A DNA stretch of 41,323 nt from Litorimonas sp964610115 (GTDB taxonomy: Bacteria; Pseudomonadota; Alphaproteobacteria; Caulobacterales; Maricaulaceae): assembly GCA_964610115.1 (NCBI GenBank), contig CAZSUW010000014.1:1-41323 (forward strand). Reading direction: 5' to 3'. A model generated the notes under the pieces. The model was not told where the DNA came from. It did not search any database and saw only the letters and a program-made list of their open reading frames with translations. Positions 26,290 to 34,210 of the stretch are shown in pieces. Both the position numbers and the translations under genes were made by a program. Numbering within the stretch: position 1 is the first letter of the stretch; each line of letters starts with the position of its first letter.

Positions 26290-26308
26290 GGATTAGAGCC
26301 TAAGGGGT

Positions 26309-27082
26309 CTAGCGCCGAAAGGGAAGGGCGAGGGAGGCGAGAAGTTTGGCCGGGTTTTCGGTTTGATGTTCCAGCAAACCAAGCGTCAGCTCACCTTTTG
26401 CTTTCTCCCGATAAGTCCCGAACAGTCGGTCCCATATTGAAAGGTTGAACCCGTAATTGCTGTTGGTTTCAGGCTGATGGACGGAATGATGAATTCGGTG
26501 CATGGCGGGCGTCACGATGACGTAACGCAAGAGGCGATCAAATCGCCGCGGCAAGCGCAGATTGCTATGCGTAAACAGCGCCGTCCCGTTCAGAACAATT
26601 TCAAAGATCAGAACCGCCATGACGCTTGGCCCAAGGGCGACGATCACAAGCGCTTTCCATAGCAGGCTCATCCCGATCTCTATGGGGTGAAAGCGTATGC
26701 CTGAGGTGACGTCGAGGTCGCGGTCCGTATGATGGACTTTGTGCAAACGCCAGAACAGCGGGATGTGGTGAAAGGCGACATGCTGCGCCCAAATAGAAAA
26801 ATCGAGAAGAACCACGGCTATAGCGCCCGCGATCCAGGGGTTGATTTCAAACTGATGAAGCAGCCCCCAACCTTGCGCGCCGGCGAAAGCGGCCACGCTG
26901 ATCGCAAGGACGGGCGACATAAGCGCCCCGACAAGGCTTCCTAAAGCTGACAAGGACAAGTTCGTCACCCATCGTCGCGCGCGGGGCAGGACGCGCACTC
27001 GCGCCGGGAAAAGTGTTTCAAGGCCGGCGAAGGCAATCAGTAAGCCCGCAAAGATAGAGAGGCGGAGGGCAGTCTCGCTCAT
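26309..27082 (-). CDS. Sterol desaturase / fatty acid hydroxylase superfamily membrane enzyme
   Basis: 257 aa with about four to five TMs. The eight-His di-iron pattern is clear: H101 and H105-H106 (QHVAFHH), H114 and H117-H118 (HKVHH), and H195, H198-H199 (HRIHH) with further His in FHPIE and VHQ. Such enzymes hydroxylate or desaturate sterols, carotenoids or lipid acyl chains using O2. The substrate cannot be stated. The gene overlaps the upstream small lipoprotein by 4 nt and is 19 bases before lemA. Confidence 0.88.
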   Translation of the reverse strand: MSETALRLSIFAGLLIAFAGLETLFPARVRVLPRARRWVTNLSLSALGSLVGALMSPVLAISVAAFAGAQGWGLLHQFEINPWIAGAIAVVLLDFSIWAQHVAFHHIPLFWRLHKVHHTDRDLDVTSGIRFHPIEIGMSLLWKALVIVALGPSVMAVLIFEIVLNGTALFTHSNLRLPRRFDRLLRYVIVTPAMHRIHHSVHQPETNSNYGFNLSIWDRLFGTYREKAKGELTLGLLEHQTENPAKLLASLALPFRR

Positions 27083-27405
27083 GCAATGCAGCCTTTTTGG
27101 CGCTGCGCCAGGGCGATTGAGCGACGGTCGCGTTCTTGCTCTATTTCATATGGACGTTGCGCGTTTGATGTCTCGCCCAAACGCCGTGAGGCCCCAGACT
27201 CATTGCGGCGCTCAAACCGGGCATCATCAGAAGCGGAAAAGAGAGTCGTCGTGTAATCCGGACGATAGCTTTCGGCGAGTTGTTCTAGCTGCTCACAGTC
27301 AAAACTCGCATAGCGTTCGGGCTCAGCGTCTTTGAAATCAATCGTTCCACAGGCCGATAGCGCGACGGCGCAGGAGATAAAAATCAGGGTGTTTAGTCTT
27401 TTCAT
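27079..27405 (-). CDS. Small lipoprotein
   Basis: 108 aa. MKRLNTLIFISCAVALSAC is a lipoprotein signal with lipobox LSAC. The mature part is charged, helical and rich in Arg/Glu/Gln, with single Cys at about residues 38 and 106 that could pair. No family recognised. First gene of the six-gene minus-strand operon; divergent from the SDR gene. Confidence 0.75.
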   Translation of the reverse strand: MKRLNTLIFISCAVALSACGTIDFKDAEPERYASFDCEQLEQLAESYRPDYTTTLFSASDDARFERRNESGASRRLGETSNAQRPYEIEQERDRRSIALAQRQKGCIA

Positions 27406-27481
27406 GCTTGTCCCCTAGCAAAACTTGCGTGCGCGACATACTCACAATCTCGAAAGCCTAAGGGGCGCGACGGAGGAAGAC

Positions 27482-28300
27482 ATGAGCCGACCTGACACAC
27501 CGACTATGCTCATAACGGGTGCATCCGCTGGCATAGGCGCGGCGCTCGCGCGCGAATATGCGGGGCGCGGCTGGAACCTAATCGTGACCGCGCGCCGGGC
27601 AGAACGCTTGGAAGCCCTCAAGTCCGAACTGGAAGCGACGCACGGAATCAGCGTCCATACGGTTTCCGCTGATTTGTTCGAAGAGGGTGCTGTCGATGCG
27701 ATCTTGGCGGATTGCGAAAAGGCGGGTCTGCAGATTGACGGCGTCATCAATAACGCGGGTTATGGCCATCCGGGACTGTTTCTAGAAAGCCCGTATGAGG
27801 ATCATGCCCGCTTTGATAAATTGATGGTCGATGTCCCGGTGGAGCTGACCTACAAAGTCATTGGCGGCATGGTCGATCGGGGCTTTGGTCGGATTATGCA
27901 GGTCGCCAGTCTGGCCGGACATATGCCGGGCTCACGCGGGCACACGCTCTATGCGGCAGTCAAAGCCTATCTGATCAAATTTTCCGAAAGCCTGAATGCA
28001 GAAATGCAAGGCACGGGGGTCCATGTCTCCGCACTTTGCCCCGGTTTTACGATTACCGAGTTTCACGATGTGAACGGCACGCGGGAGGGGATTAACGCTT
28101 TGCCCGGTTTTATGAAAATGAATGCGGATCGTTGCGCCCGGCTTGGCGCCGATGCATTAGAGGCGAACAAAGATGTGTTCATTTCCGGCAAGGTCAATAA
28201 TCTCATCGCTATTATCAACCGCACCTTGCCGCGCGCGGTAGGGAAGTCTTTTATGGCGCGGAGCTCTGGCAGTTACCGCAACACTGGAGAGGGTGAATGA
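27482..28300 (+). CDS. Short-chain dehydrogenase/reductase (classical SDR)
   Basis: 272 aa from the ATG at 27482, preceded by GGAGGA at 5 nt. Cofactor motif TGASAGIG at 12-19, NNAGYG at 90-95, and catalytic Ser143, Tyr157 and Lys161 (YAAVK) are present. Basic residues in TARRAERL after the second strand favour NADP(H). Substrate unknown. The last 4 nt overlap pyrF, so it forms an operon with a pyrimidine gene without obvious metabolic link. Confidence 0.9.
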   Translation: MSRPDTPTMLITGASAGIGAALAREYAGRGWNLIVTARRAERLEALKSELEATHGISVHTVSADLFEEGAVDAILADCEKAGLQIDGVINNAGYGHPGLFLESPYEDHARFDKLMVDVPVELTYKVIGGMVDRGFGRIMQVASLAGHMPGSRGHTLYAAVKAYLIKFSESLNAEMQGTGVHVSALCPGFTITEFHDVNGTREGINALPGFMKMNADRCARLGADALEANKDVFISGKVNNLIAIINRTLPRAVGKSFMARSSGSYRNTGEGE

Positions 28301-29013
28301 GCGCGCCATTGACAGACGCCCGCGTTTTTGTCGCGCTCGACTTACCAAGCGTCGATGCAGCCCGCGCGATGGTCGAGACGCTTGGCGATACGGTGCAGAG
28401 CTATAAGATCGGCCTGCAACTCTTACCGATTGGTGGGGTTCAACTTGGCCAAGAGTTGCGTGCAGCGAGGAAAAACGTTTTCTTCGATTTCAAATTCCAC
28501 GACATTGACGCAACTGTTGAGAAAGCGACGGCGTCTGTGGCTGGCCTCGATGCTCAACTCCTCACAGTTCATGCGAGACCTGATGTGATGAAAGCCGCTG
28601 TGCGCGGAAAGGGGGGCTCAGCCTTAAAAATCCTCGGCGTTACAGTGCTGACCTCACTGGATAAGCAAGCACTGGAAGACATTGGGTATAATGACAATGC
28701 CGAAGCCCTTGTCATGCGACGGGTCAGACAAGCGCTCAATGCGGGCGTGGACGGCGTCGTTGCTAGCCCGCTGGAGGCGGCGAGTATTCGTGCCATTGTG
28801 CCGGACAGCTTTCTGGTAGTGACACCGGGTGTACGCCCCGCTGGTGCGGATGCAGGCGATCAGAAACGCATCGCCACGCCCGCCACGGCGCTGCGCTCAG
28901 GAGCCTCGCATCTGGTCATTGGTCGCCCGATAACGCAGGCGACCGATCCGCGCGCGGCGGCCAAGGCGATAATGACGGAAGTAAAAGGCGTCGATTTTCG
29001 GACGCCCAATTAA
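28297..29013 (+). CDS. pyrF: Orotidine 5'-phosphate decarboxylase PyrF
   Basis: 238 aa. Last step of UMP synthesis: decarboxylates OMP. The catalytic DFKFHDI lies at residues 64-70 (Asp64, Lys66, Asp69), with VALDLP near the start and VVTPGVRPAGADAGDQKRIATPATALRSGASHLVIGRPIT as the phosphate-binding end. Length is normal. The downstream terminator ends the SDR-pyrF transcript. Confidence 0.96.
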   Translation: MSAPLTDARVFVALDLPSVDAARAMVETLGDTVQSYKIGLQLLPIGGVQLGQELRAARKNVFFDFKFHDIDATVEKATASVAGLDAQLLTVHARPDVMKAAVRGKGGSALKILGVTVLTSLDKQALEDIGYNDNAEALVMRRVRQALNAGVDGVVASPLEAASIRAIVPDSFLVVTPGVRPAGADAGDQKRIATPATALRSGASHLVIGRPITQATDPRAAAKAIMTEVKGVDFRTPN

Positions 29014-29030
29014 GGCTCAAAATCAGCCAT

Positions 29031-29057
29031 AAAAAAACCCGCCATCAGGCGGGTTTT
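29031..29057. terminator. Bidirectional rho-independent terminator
   Basis: CCCGCC (29038-29043), ATCA loop, GGCGGG (29048-29053), flanked by A7 on the left and TTTT on the right. Serves pyrF (plus) and the secreted protein gene (minus), which converge here. Confidence 0.92.
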
Positions 29058-29079
29058 CTTCAATCGGCTGTGGGTTCGC

Positions 29080-29703
29080 TTAGCGGCAACCCCCATGAGA
29101 AAAACCGTAAGATGAGCCATAGCGGGATCCGCCTTGGCTATATCCACCGCCATAACCGTAACGCGATGATCCGCCGAAGGACGCACCGCAAGGGGCATAA
29201 GCCGGGACGTTCACCGTGTAAGGCACAGGCACGGGGACAGGGTAGCGAACGTAGACAACAGGGCGAACCACGCGGTAATATTGTGTTGTAGCGATAGGTG
29301 CGGCTGGCTGTGTGCTACCGATAGTGTAGCAACCGAGAACCCGACTGCCCTCAGGCGCGTCAACATTGACAGAACAATTTGTCGGGTTGAGGGTTTCACC
29401 TGCGCCTAAGCTGAGCCCAGACGTCGAACCGCTTGCGCTAATTGTGCTGCTTGGAAGCGTATAGCTTGAGGATATTCCAGTCGTTGAATAGCTGCCACTG
29501 CTCACCACAGTGCTGCTCCCCGAATGGGAACCTGTATGAGAATAATAAGAGGATAAGGGCGGCAAAGTCGACTGGCCCGTCGTGCTGCTATGTACAGATG
29601 TCGACGACCCACAATATAGTTGGCCACCACAACCGGCATAAGCGGCACCCGTCAGGGCGAGAGATGTCGCCATACCGGCTGAAAATTTTAAAAGAGCGTT
29701 CAC
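29080..29703 (-). CDS. Secreted Ser/Tyr/Gly-rich low-complexity protein with CGG N-terminus
   Basis: 207 aa from the GTG at 29703, which follows AAGGTGGA; a GTG at 29712 is also possible. Signal peptide ends ...LALTGAAYA. The mature protein starts GCGGQLYCGSS, followed by Ser/Thr/Tyr/Gly-rich stretches (SSTVVSSGSYSTTGISSSYT), a short Cys-containing part (NPTNCSVNVDAPEGSRVLGCYTI), a PVPVPVPYTV segment, and a Gly/Ser/Tyr/Arg-rich end (SSRYGYGGGYSQGGSRYG). Likely exported to the envelope. I recognise no family. The start resembles the next gene's mature N-terminus (GCGGVGNC). Confidence 0.7.
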   Translation of the reverse strand: MNALLKFSAGMATSLALTGAAYAGCGGQLYCGSSTSVHSSTTGQSTLPPLSSYYSHTGSHSGSSTVVSSGSYSTTGISSSYTLPSSTISASGSTSGLSLGAGETLNPTNCSVNVDAPEGSRVLGCYTIGSTQPAAPIATTQYYRVVRPVVYVRYPVPVPVPYTVNVPAYAPCGASFGGSSRYGYGGGYSQGGSRYGSSYGFSHGGCR

Positions 29704-29935
29704 AATGTCCACCTTGCTTCAAACCTAAAAGCTGCGCTCATTTTGGCGCTTGCTGTGACTTAACAGTGCAAGGACTGTGCCAAGCAAGGTGAATCGCGTG
29801 CGAGGCGAAACTTTTTCGATCAAAGGTCGTGGATCATGGGATATAGGTTTCTGAGATGAAACAAATGAGCCCTTTGAATAATCAGATCGAAGTGGCTCTT
29901 CAGCGCGCTGTTTCGAGAGGGGCGTGAGTAGAATA

Positions 29936-29976
29936 CAAAAAGCCGCCTCCGCCCATTATTCTGGACGAAGACGGCT
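29936..29976 (-). terminator. Rho-independent terminator after the secreted protein gene at 30000-31031
   Basis: On the minus strand, a 14-bp stem (arms 29941-29954 and 29963-29976, including G-U pairs) closes an 8-base loop and is followed by a T run. Lies 24 bases after the stop codon. Confidence 0.85.
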
Positions 29977-29999
29977 CCACACTTAAGAGTGTTAAGGCC

Positions 30000-31031
30000 T
30001 TAGAAGCGGCGTCCGGCCTCATATGGGGCGAGGTGACCCGGAAGGGTACAGCTATCCACGACAGGACCCGGCACAGGTGTCGGAACCGGAACGGGTACGC
30101 CAATAACCGGATTGACGACCTGTGTTGGTAATTTACGCTTACAAATCACAGATGTCGCTATTGTGTTGCCCATGCGGGTTACGCCTGAAACTTTCTCCCA
30201 ATAGGTGCCGTCAGCACCGACCTGGCTGGCATAAGTCCCATTACCTTGGGCGACAGGGGCACCGGCTAAACCCTGATTGACCATAACCGGAGCGATTTGG
30301 CGCGGTACGGGCGGCACGAAAACGGGAGCTGGGGTTGGCGCCATCATCGGTGCGCGCATCATAGGCGCCGCTGGCATCATGCCACCCCGGACTGGCAGGA
30401 CACCGGCTACAGCTGGTGTGACATTGCCGGGGGCAACGCGATCAAGCACGGCTTGGGCGTTTACGGGATTGCGGTCCACGATAGAAGTCGGGACATGCGC
30501 GATGCCCGGCGTAACTGAAAGGTCACCATAAATCCGAGGCGTGAATTTAGACGGATCATAGCCTTTCCCGATAGCGACGACGCGCTCGGTCTGAACGGGC
30601 GCTGTTAGTATAGGGGCCTGCATGACAGGCGCTTGCATGACGGGTACTGGCGCTTGAAACTGCGGTTGACCATAAAACTGGACATTAACAGGCTTGCCTT
30701 GGCCACCCGTGCAGTAGGCCGTTGCGTGGTCATAACAGCCACCCGAAGCCCCGAAAGGGCGATCCTGTAAGCCCGGCACAGGACCTTGGCCATGAATACG
30801 GGTGATCTGAACATGCGGCGCACGCTGATAGCGAATAGATGACATATAGTCATAAGGTGTGCCAGTCCGAACTGTGACCGGGCCATAGTCAGGCGCATGG
30901 ATGGGCGCGCTTTGTACGCTGCCTGCGTCGCAATTACCAACACCGCCACAGCCAGCGACGGCTGTACTTGCACTAAGAACAATAAGCGCGCTCGCACTCA
31001 CAAGGCTATAAAGAGCCGATTTGATGGCCAT
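30000..31031 (-). CDS. Secreted Pro/Ala/Met-rich protein with CGG N-terminus
   Basis: 343 aa from the ATG at 31031, 8 nt after AAGGGAG; a GTG at 31040 is also in frame. Signal peptide ends ...SASTAVA. The mature protein begins GCGGVGNCDAGS, then a region with several Cys (GGCYDHATAYCTGG), Pro/Ala/Met/Val repeats (PVMQAPVMQAPILTAP; MMPAAPMMRAPMMAP), then a small globular-looking part (TYASQVGADGTYWEKVSGVTRMGNTIATSVIC) and PVPVPTPVPGPV. It ends LPGHLAPYEAGRRF. Probably an envelope or surface protein; family unknown. Shares the YExG-type end and CGG start with other secreted proteins of this window. Confidence 0.75.
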   Translation of the reverse strand: MAIKSALYSLVSASALIVLSASTAVAGCGGVGNCDAGSVQSAPIHAPDYGPVTVRTGTPYDYMSSIRYQRAPHVQITRIHGQGPVPGLQDRPFGASGGCYDHATAYCTGGQGKPVNVQFYGQPQFQAPVPVMQAPVMQAPILTAPVQTERVVAIGKGYDPSKFTPRIYGDLSVTPGIAHVPTSIVDRNPVNAQAVLDRVAPGNVTPAVAGVLPVRGGMMPAAPMMRAPMMAPTPAPVFVPPVPRQIAPVMVNQGLAGAPVAQGNGTYASQVGADGTYWEKVSGVTRMGNTIATSVICKRKLPTQVVNPVIGVPVPVPTPVPGPVVDSCTLPGHLAPYEAGRRF

Positions 31032-31121
31032 TGTCGCCACTCCCTTTTGGGCGGCGCTTGTGATCCTGCGCTCGCCAGATTTCCCACCATGTTCAGTGTT
31101 TCTCCGGCGCGGTGTGGGTCG

Positions 31122-31358
31122 CTAGAAGTCGTAGGCGATGCCGCCTCTTTCCCAGTCACCATAGCGCGTCGGTTCTTCACCGCTCGGACCGCCTTGTTCG
31201 GTTGGACGTTTGGCGGCGTCTTCTTTCGCTTTGCGGCGTTCAGCCGCTTCACGAAGGGCACGCTTGGCGGGCTCAGACAAGACTTTGCCTTTCGCCGCAC
31301 CGTCTAGCGTTGGATCCTCCAGCATTTCACTGGTTTCTTTGGGTGTGTCATCGGACAT
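31122..31358 (-). CDS. SDHAF4-like (DUF1674) succinate dehydrogenase assembly factor
   Basis: 78 aa from the ATG at 31358. The C-terminal RPTEQGGPSGEEPTRYGDWERGGIAYDF matches the DUF1674/SDHAF4 signature (GGP...EPTRYGDWE..G...DF). SDHAF4 assists assembly of FAD-containing SdhA in mitochondria and alphaproteobacteria. The N-terminal half is charged and disordered. A longer in-frame start exists upstream at 31511, but that stretch is outside the family. Divergent from rsmB, a neighbourhood I remember from other alphaproteobacteria. Confidence 0.85.
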   Translation of the reverse strand: MSDDTPKETSEMLEDPTLDGAAKGKVLSEPAKRALREAAERRKAKEDAAKRPTEQGGPSGEEPTRYGDWERGGIAYDF

Positions 31359-31558
31359 GCCCAAGAAGTAGGAGCGCAACCGCTCAACGTCAAACCGGAC
31401 AAACTGTCCGATGTCCCATCTTGTTACACCGTAAGGCTGAAAAACGGGTGAATCCGGCGCTAGGAGGTTGTTTACCATGCTCCGTAACGCGCTGTTTACA
31501 GACCACCACATGGGTGCGGGCCTAGACCCTGCCCAATTCGCCCTCTAGGGGCCGCCCT

Positions 31559-33130
31559 ATGGCCGATGACAGACCCAAAAGCCCGCGGGGCAAAAATGAT
31601 CGCGGGCGTGCGGGTAAGCCCTATACCGGCAAAAGCGGATCAGGACCCAAAAGAGGATCCGGCTCAAAACAAGGGTCTGGTCCTAGCCGCGGGTCCGGCC
31701 CTAATCGCGGCACGGATTATAAGGGGCGATCTGGTAAAGGCGGGGGCGGGTATAAAAGTGCGTCTCGAGGTCAGAGAGATAATAAGAAGTTCAGTCGGGA
31801 TCGTCCGCCGCGTCCGCAAATGACAAATGCCCAAGCGGCCCGCAAGGCGGCTGCCATGGCTGTGACAGATGTTCTGGGGCGTGGGTTTCGACTGGAAGGC
31901 TCACTGGCGCGCAATCCCGCGCTCGACGGCTTAGATCCGCGTGACAGGGCTTTTGCGCGGGCGATTGCCGCCAATACGCTGCGGCGTCTGGGTCAGGTCA
32001 ATGCCGTGCTTGCTCCGCTCGTTAAGCGCTCACCCCCCGGACGCGTGCAGGCCTACTTGCAAACAGCAACGGCACAAATGGTGTTTATGGATGTCGCACC
32101 ACATGCCGCTGTCGGCGATGCGGTCGCACTGATTAAGGCGGACCGAAAAAGCGAACCGTTTTCAGGTCTGGCCAATGCCGTGCTGCGTAAAGTGGCGGAA
32201 ACAGGCAAATCTGACGCGGCGCGTGTGCCGCCCGTCGAAAATATTCCGGGCTGGCTACGCAGCGAATGGGAACGCCTTTATGGCAAAGCGGCAGTGCGGC
32301 GAATGGCGCTTTTATTGGCTCAAAGCCCGCCGCTGGATTTATCTGTCAAAGAGGATCCGGAAACATGGGCCAGAACATTGGGTGGCGAAGTCCTGGCGGG
32401 AAAAACAGTTAGACTGTCTCAAATCGGTAATGTTGCGTCCCTCGCGGGCTTTGAAGACGGTGCGTGGTGGGCCCAAGATGTGGCCGCAAGTTTACCCGCG
32501 CGCGTTTTGCAAGACGTTATGGGCGATCTTTCCGGCAAAAGAGTTGCCGATCTATGCGCGGCCCCGGGCGGTAAAGCGATGCAACTGGTCAGTTTAGGCG
32601 CCGATGTGACAGCCGTTGACTTATCAGAAGCCCGAATGACGCGGATGCAATCCAATCTGGACCGCGTCGGTTACGCGGATCACGTGAAGACGATTGTCGC
32701 AGACATCACGAAGTTTGAGAGCGACGAGCCTTTTGATGCCGTCCTTCTGGATGCACCGTGTAGCGCCACGGGAACCTTTCGCCGTCACCCCGATGTTCTT
32801 TATAATCGCAAAGAACGGGACATCACGCCTTTGACCCGGTTGCAGGATAATTTGCTCAAACAGGCGGCCTCCCTTGTAAAACCGGGCGGCGTCCTGATTT
32901 ATGCGGTCTGCTCCTTGCAAGAGCGCGAAGGATATCCGCGCCTACAGAAGCTTATGAAAGCTCTGCCAGATTTTCGCCTTATTCCTTTCACAAAGCTTGA
33001 GGGTCTGTCCTTGATGGCAGAGCGGCTGGATCCGGAAGGCACATTAAGAACCCTTCCGGTCGATTCGCCTGATAATCGAGGCATGGACGGATTTTACATT
33101 GCTGCACTACAACGTGCCGCCGTTACATAA
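31559..33130 (+). CDS. rsmB: 16S rRNA (cytosine967-C5)-methyltransferase RsmB
   Basis: 523 aa, about 80 longer than usual. Residues 92-215 form the NusB-like RNA-binding domain; SAM motif LCAAPGGKA at 332-340; DAPCSATG at 398-405 (Cys401) and the catalytic Cys451 in AVCSLQEREG. It makes m5C967 in 16S rRNA. The first ~85 residues are a low-complexity basic extension of Gly/Ser/Lys/Arg with repeated GSG(P/S)-(K/S)RG units, probably disordered and RNA-binding. A downstream start such as MTNAQAARK at 88 would remove it, but the ATG at 31559 is the first in frame. Confidence 0.92.
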   Translation: MADDRPKSPRGKNDRGRAGKPYTGKSGSGPKRGSGSKQGSGPSRGSGPNRGTDYKGRSGKGGGGYKSASRGQRDNKKFSRDRPPRPQMTNAQAARKAAAMAVTDVLGRGFRLEGSLARNPALDGLDPRDRAFARAIAANTLRRLGQVNAVLAPLVKRSPPGRVQAYLQTATAQMVFMDVAPHAAVGDAVALIKADRKSEPFSGLANAVLRKVAETGKSDAARVPPVENIPGWLRSEWERLYGKAAVRRMALLLAQSPPLDLSVKEDPETWARTLGGEVLAGKTVRLSQIGNVASLAGFEDGAWWAQDVAASLPARVLQDVMGDLSGKRVADLCAAPGGKAMQLVSLGADVTAVDLSEARMTRMQSNLDRVGYADHVKTIVADITKFESDEPFDAVLLDAPCSATGTFRRHPDVLYNRKERDITPLTRLQDNLLKQAASLVKPGGVLIYAVCSLQEREGYPRLQKLMKALPDFRLIPFTKLEGLSLMAERLDPEGTLRTLPVDSPDNRGMDGFYIAALQRAAVT

Positions 33131-33158
33131 GAAATGCCGCTCAACGTGCATTCATAAA

Positions 33159-33181
33159 GCCCGTATTAACCACATACGGGC
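33159..33181 (+). other. Perfect 8-bp inverted repeat between rsmB and the secreted gene
   Basis: GCCCGTAT (33159-33166) and ATACGGGC (33174-33181) with a 7-base loop. No T run follows on the plus strand, so a normal intrinsic terminator is not supported. It could be a transcript-end structure for rsmB or an operator for the gene starting at 33241. Confidence 0.5.
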
Positions 33182-33240
33182 AAAAACGGCGCGAAAGTTG
33201 CACGAAACGCGACAGCGATGTGTCATTTTGGGAGGCTCTT

Positions 33241-34047
33241 ATGAGCGCGAAACAGATTATCCGCCTATCTTTATTCGGTGCCGCCGGCGCCATTACCTTG
33301 GCGGCCACAGCCAATGCGCAAAACTCGCGCTATGGCGATATTTATCAATATGAATCCGGCCGCAATTGCGGTCAGGCTTGTGTCCCGGCCCAGCTTGGAC
33401 GCTATGCCGCTCCGGCCCCTGCGCCGATGGGTGCGCCGGTCTATGTCGATTGCACGCAAATCGGGACTTGTGCTCCTGCGCAACCGACAACGGTCTACTC
33501 TGCACCAACGTACACGCAGCCTGCGCCTGTCTATACGCAGCCTGCGCCTGTCTATACGCAGCCTGCACCGACCTATGCACAAGCGCCTGCAAATTGTCCG
33601 GCAGGAACAACGGCTCAGCCGGATGGTACATGTATGCAAACGGCAACGACATACACGACTGAAAGCTATAGTACGGGAACCACAAGCTATAGCACGGGTT
33701 CGACTATGATGGATTGCCCTGCCGGCACGGTCGCTCAAGCCGACGGTACATGTATGCAATCCGGCTCTTCCTCATATGGGACGACAAGCACTTACTCTAC
33801 AGATAGCTACTCTACAGATAGCTATTCTACTGGAAGTTACAGCTCTTCTTACAGCACAGGGTCTTCCATGGCTGATTGTCCGGCTGGGACTGTGGCACAG
33901 GCTGACGGGACCTGCATGCAAGGGGGCTCAACCTTTGGCGGTGCTAGCGTCGAACTCTTCATGGGCGATGCAACGACAACGACAGACTATAGCTACCCGA
34001 CGACAGGAACGACTTATACGTCTGACTATCGCCCAATTCGCAAATAG
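33241..34047 (+). CDS. Secreted protein with three CPAGT-CMQ repeats and Tyr/Ser/Thr-rich spacers
   Basis: 268 aa from the ATG at 33241, 7 nt after GGAGG. Signal peptide ends ...AATANA. Mature residues: YESGRNCGQACVPA, then four PAPxYTQ units (about 88-113), then three copies of the 15-residue CPAGT-x-AQ-x-DGTCMQ at 119-133, 159-173 and 213-227. Between them are Tyr/Ser/Thr/Gly-rich spacers (STGSYSS, STDSYSTDSY). The C-terminus ends ..YTSDYRPIRK. Each 15-mer has a Cys at each end, compatible with a small disulfide loop. Copies differ at many synonymous sites. No family recognised; likely surface-exposed. Confidence 0.78.
   Translation: MSAKQIIRLSLFGAAGAITLAATANAQNSRYGDIYQYESGRNCGQACVPAQLGRYAAPAPAPMGAPVYVDCTQIGTCAPAQPTTVYSAPTYTQPAPVYTQPAPVYTQPAPTYAQAPANCPAGTTAQPDGTCMQTATTYTTESYSTGTTSYSTGSTMMDCPAGTVAQADGTCMQSGSSSYGTTSTYSTDSYSTDSYSTGSYSSSYSTGSSMADCPAGTVAQADGTCMQGGSTFGGASVELFMGDATTTTDYSYPTTGTTYTSDYRPIRK
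33499..33582 (+). repeat. 21-nt tandem repeat, four units
   Basis: Four in-frame 21-nt units coding PAPxYTQ-type heptads. The two central units (33520-33540 and 33541-33561) are identical, and the first and last are diverged. Slippage-prone region within the secreted gene. Confidence 0.85.
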
Positions 34048-34072
34048 TCTAAAACGACAGACCTTGATTATT

Positions 34073-34104
34073 GCCCGCTTTGGTATCGCCAAGGCGGGCT
34101 TTTT
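34073..34104 (+). terminator. Rho-independent terminator after the CPAGT-repeat gene
   Basis: GCCCGCTTTGG (34073-34083) pairs with CCAAGGCGGGC (34089-34099) with a five-base loop, followed by TTTTT. It separates the secreted gene from rpe. Confidence 0.92.
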
Positions 34105-34210
34105 CATGCGACGGAGTATGCAGATCGTTGCGCAGGTCAACCAAGGCTGTTAAGGGCAGGAACGCCGTTCCGAGACCGGAATAATTCAATACATCGCGTA
34201 AGGTGACCCT

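Noticed and set aside
31359..31511. N-terminal extension of the SDHAF4-like protein
   Set aside because: The extra ~50 residues do not fit the family, which is short, and the ATG at 31358 suffices.
32676..32691. Second parS-like sequence with CACGTG core in rsmB
   Set aside because: Only about 10 of 16 positions match the parS consensus and the dyad is broken outside the core.
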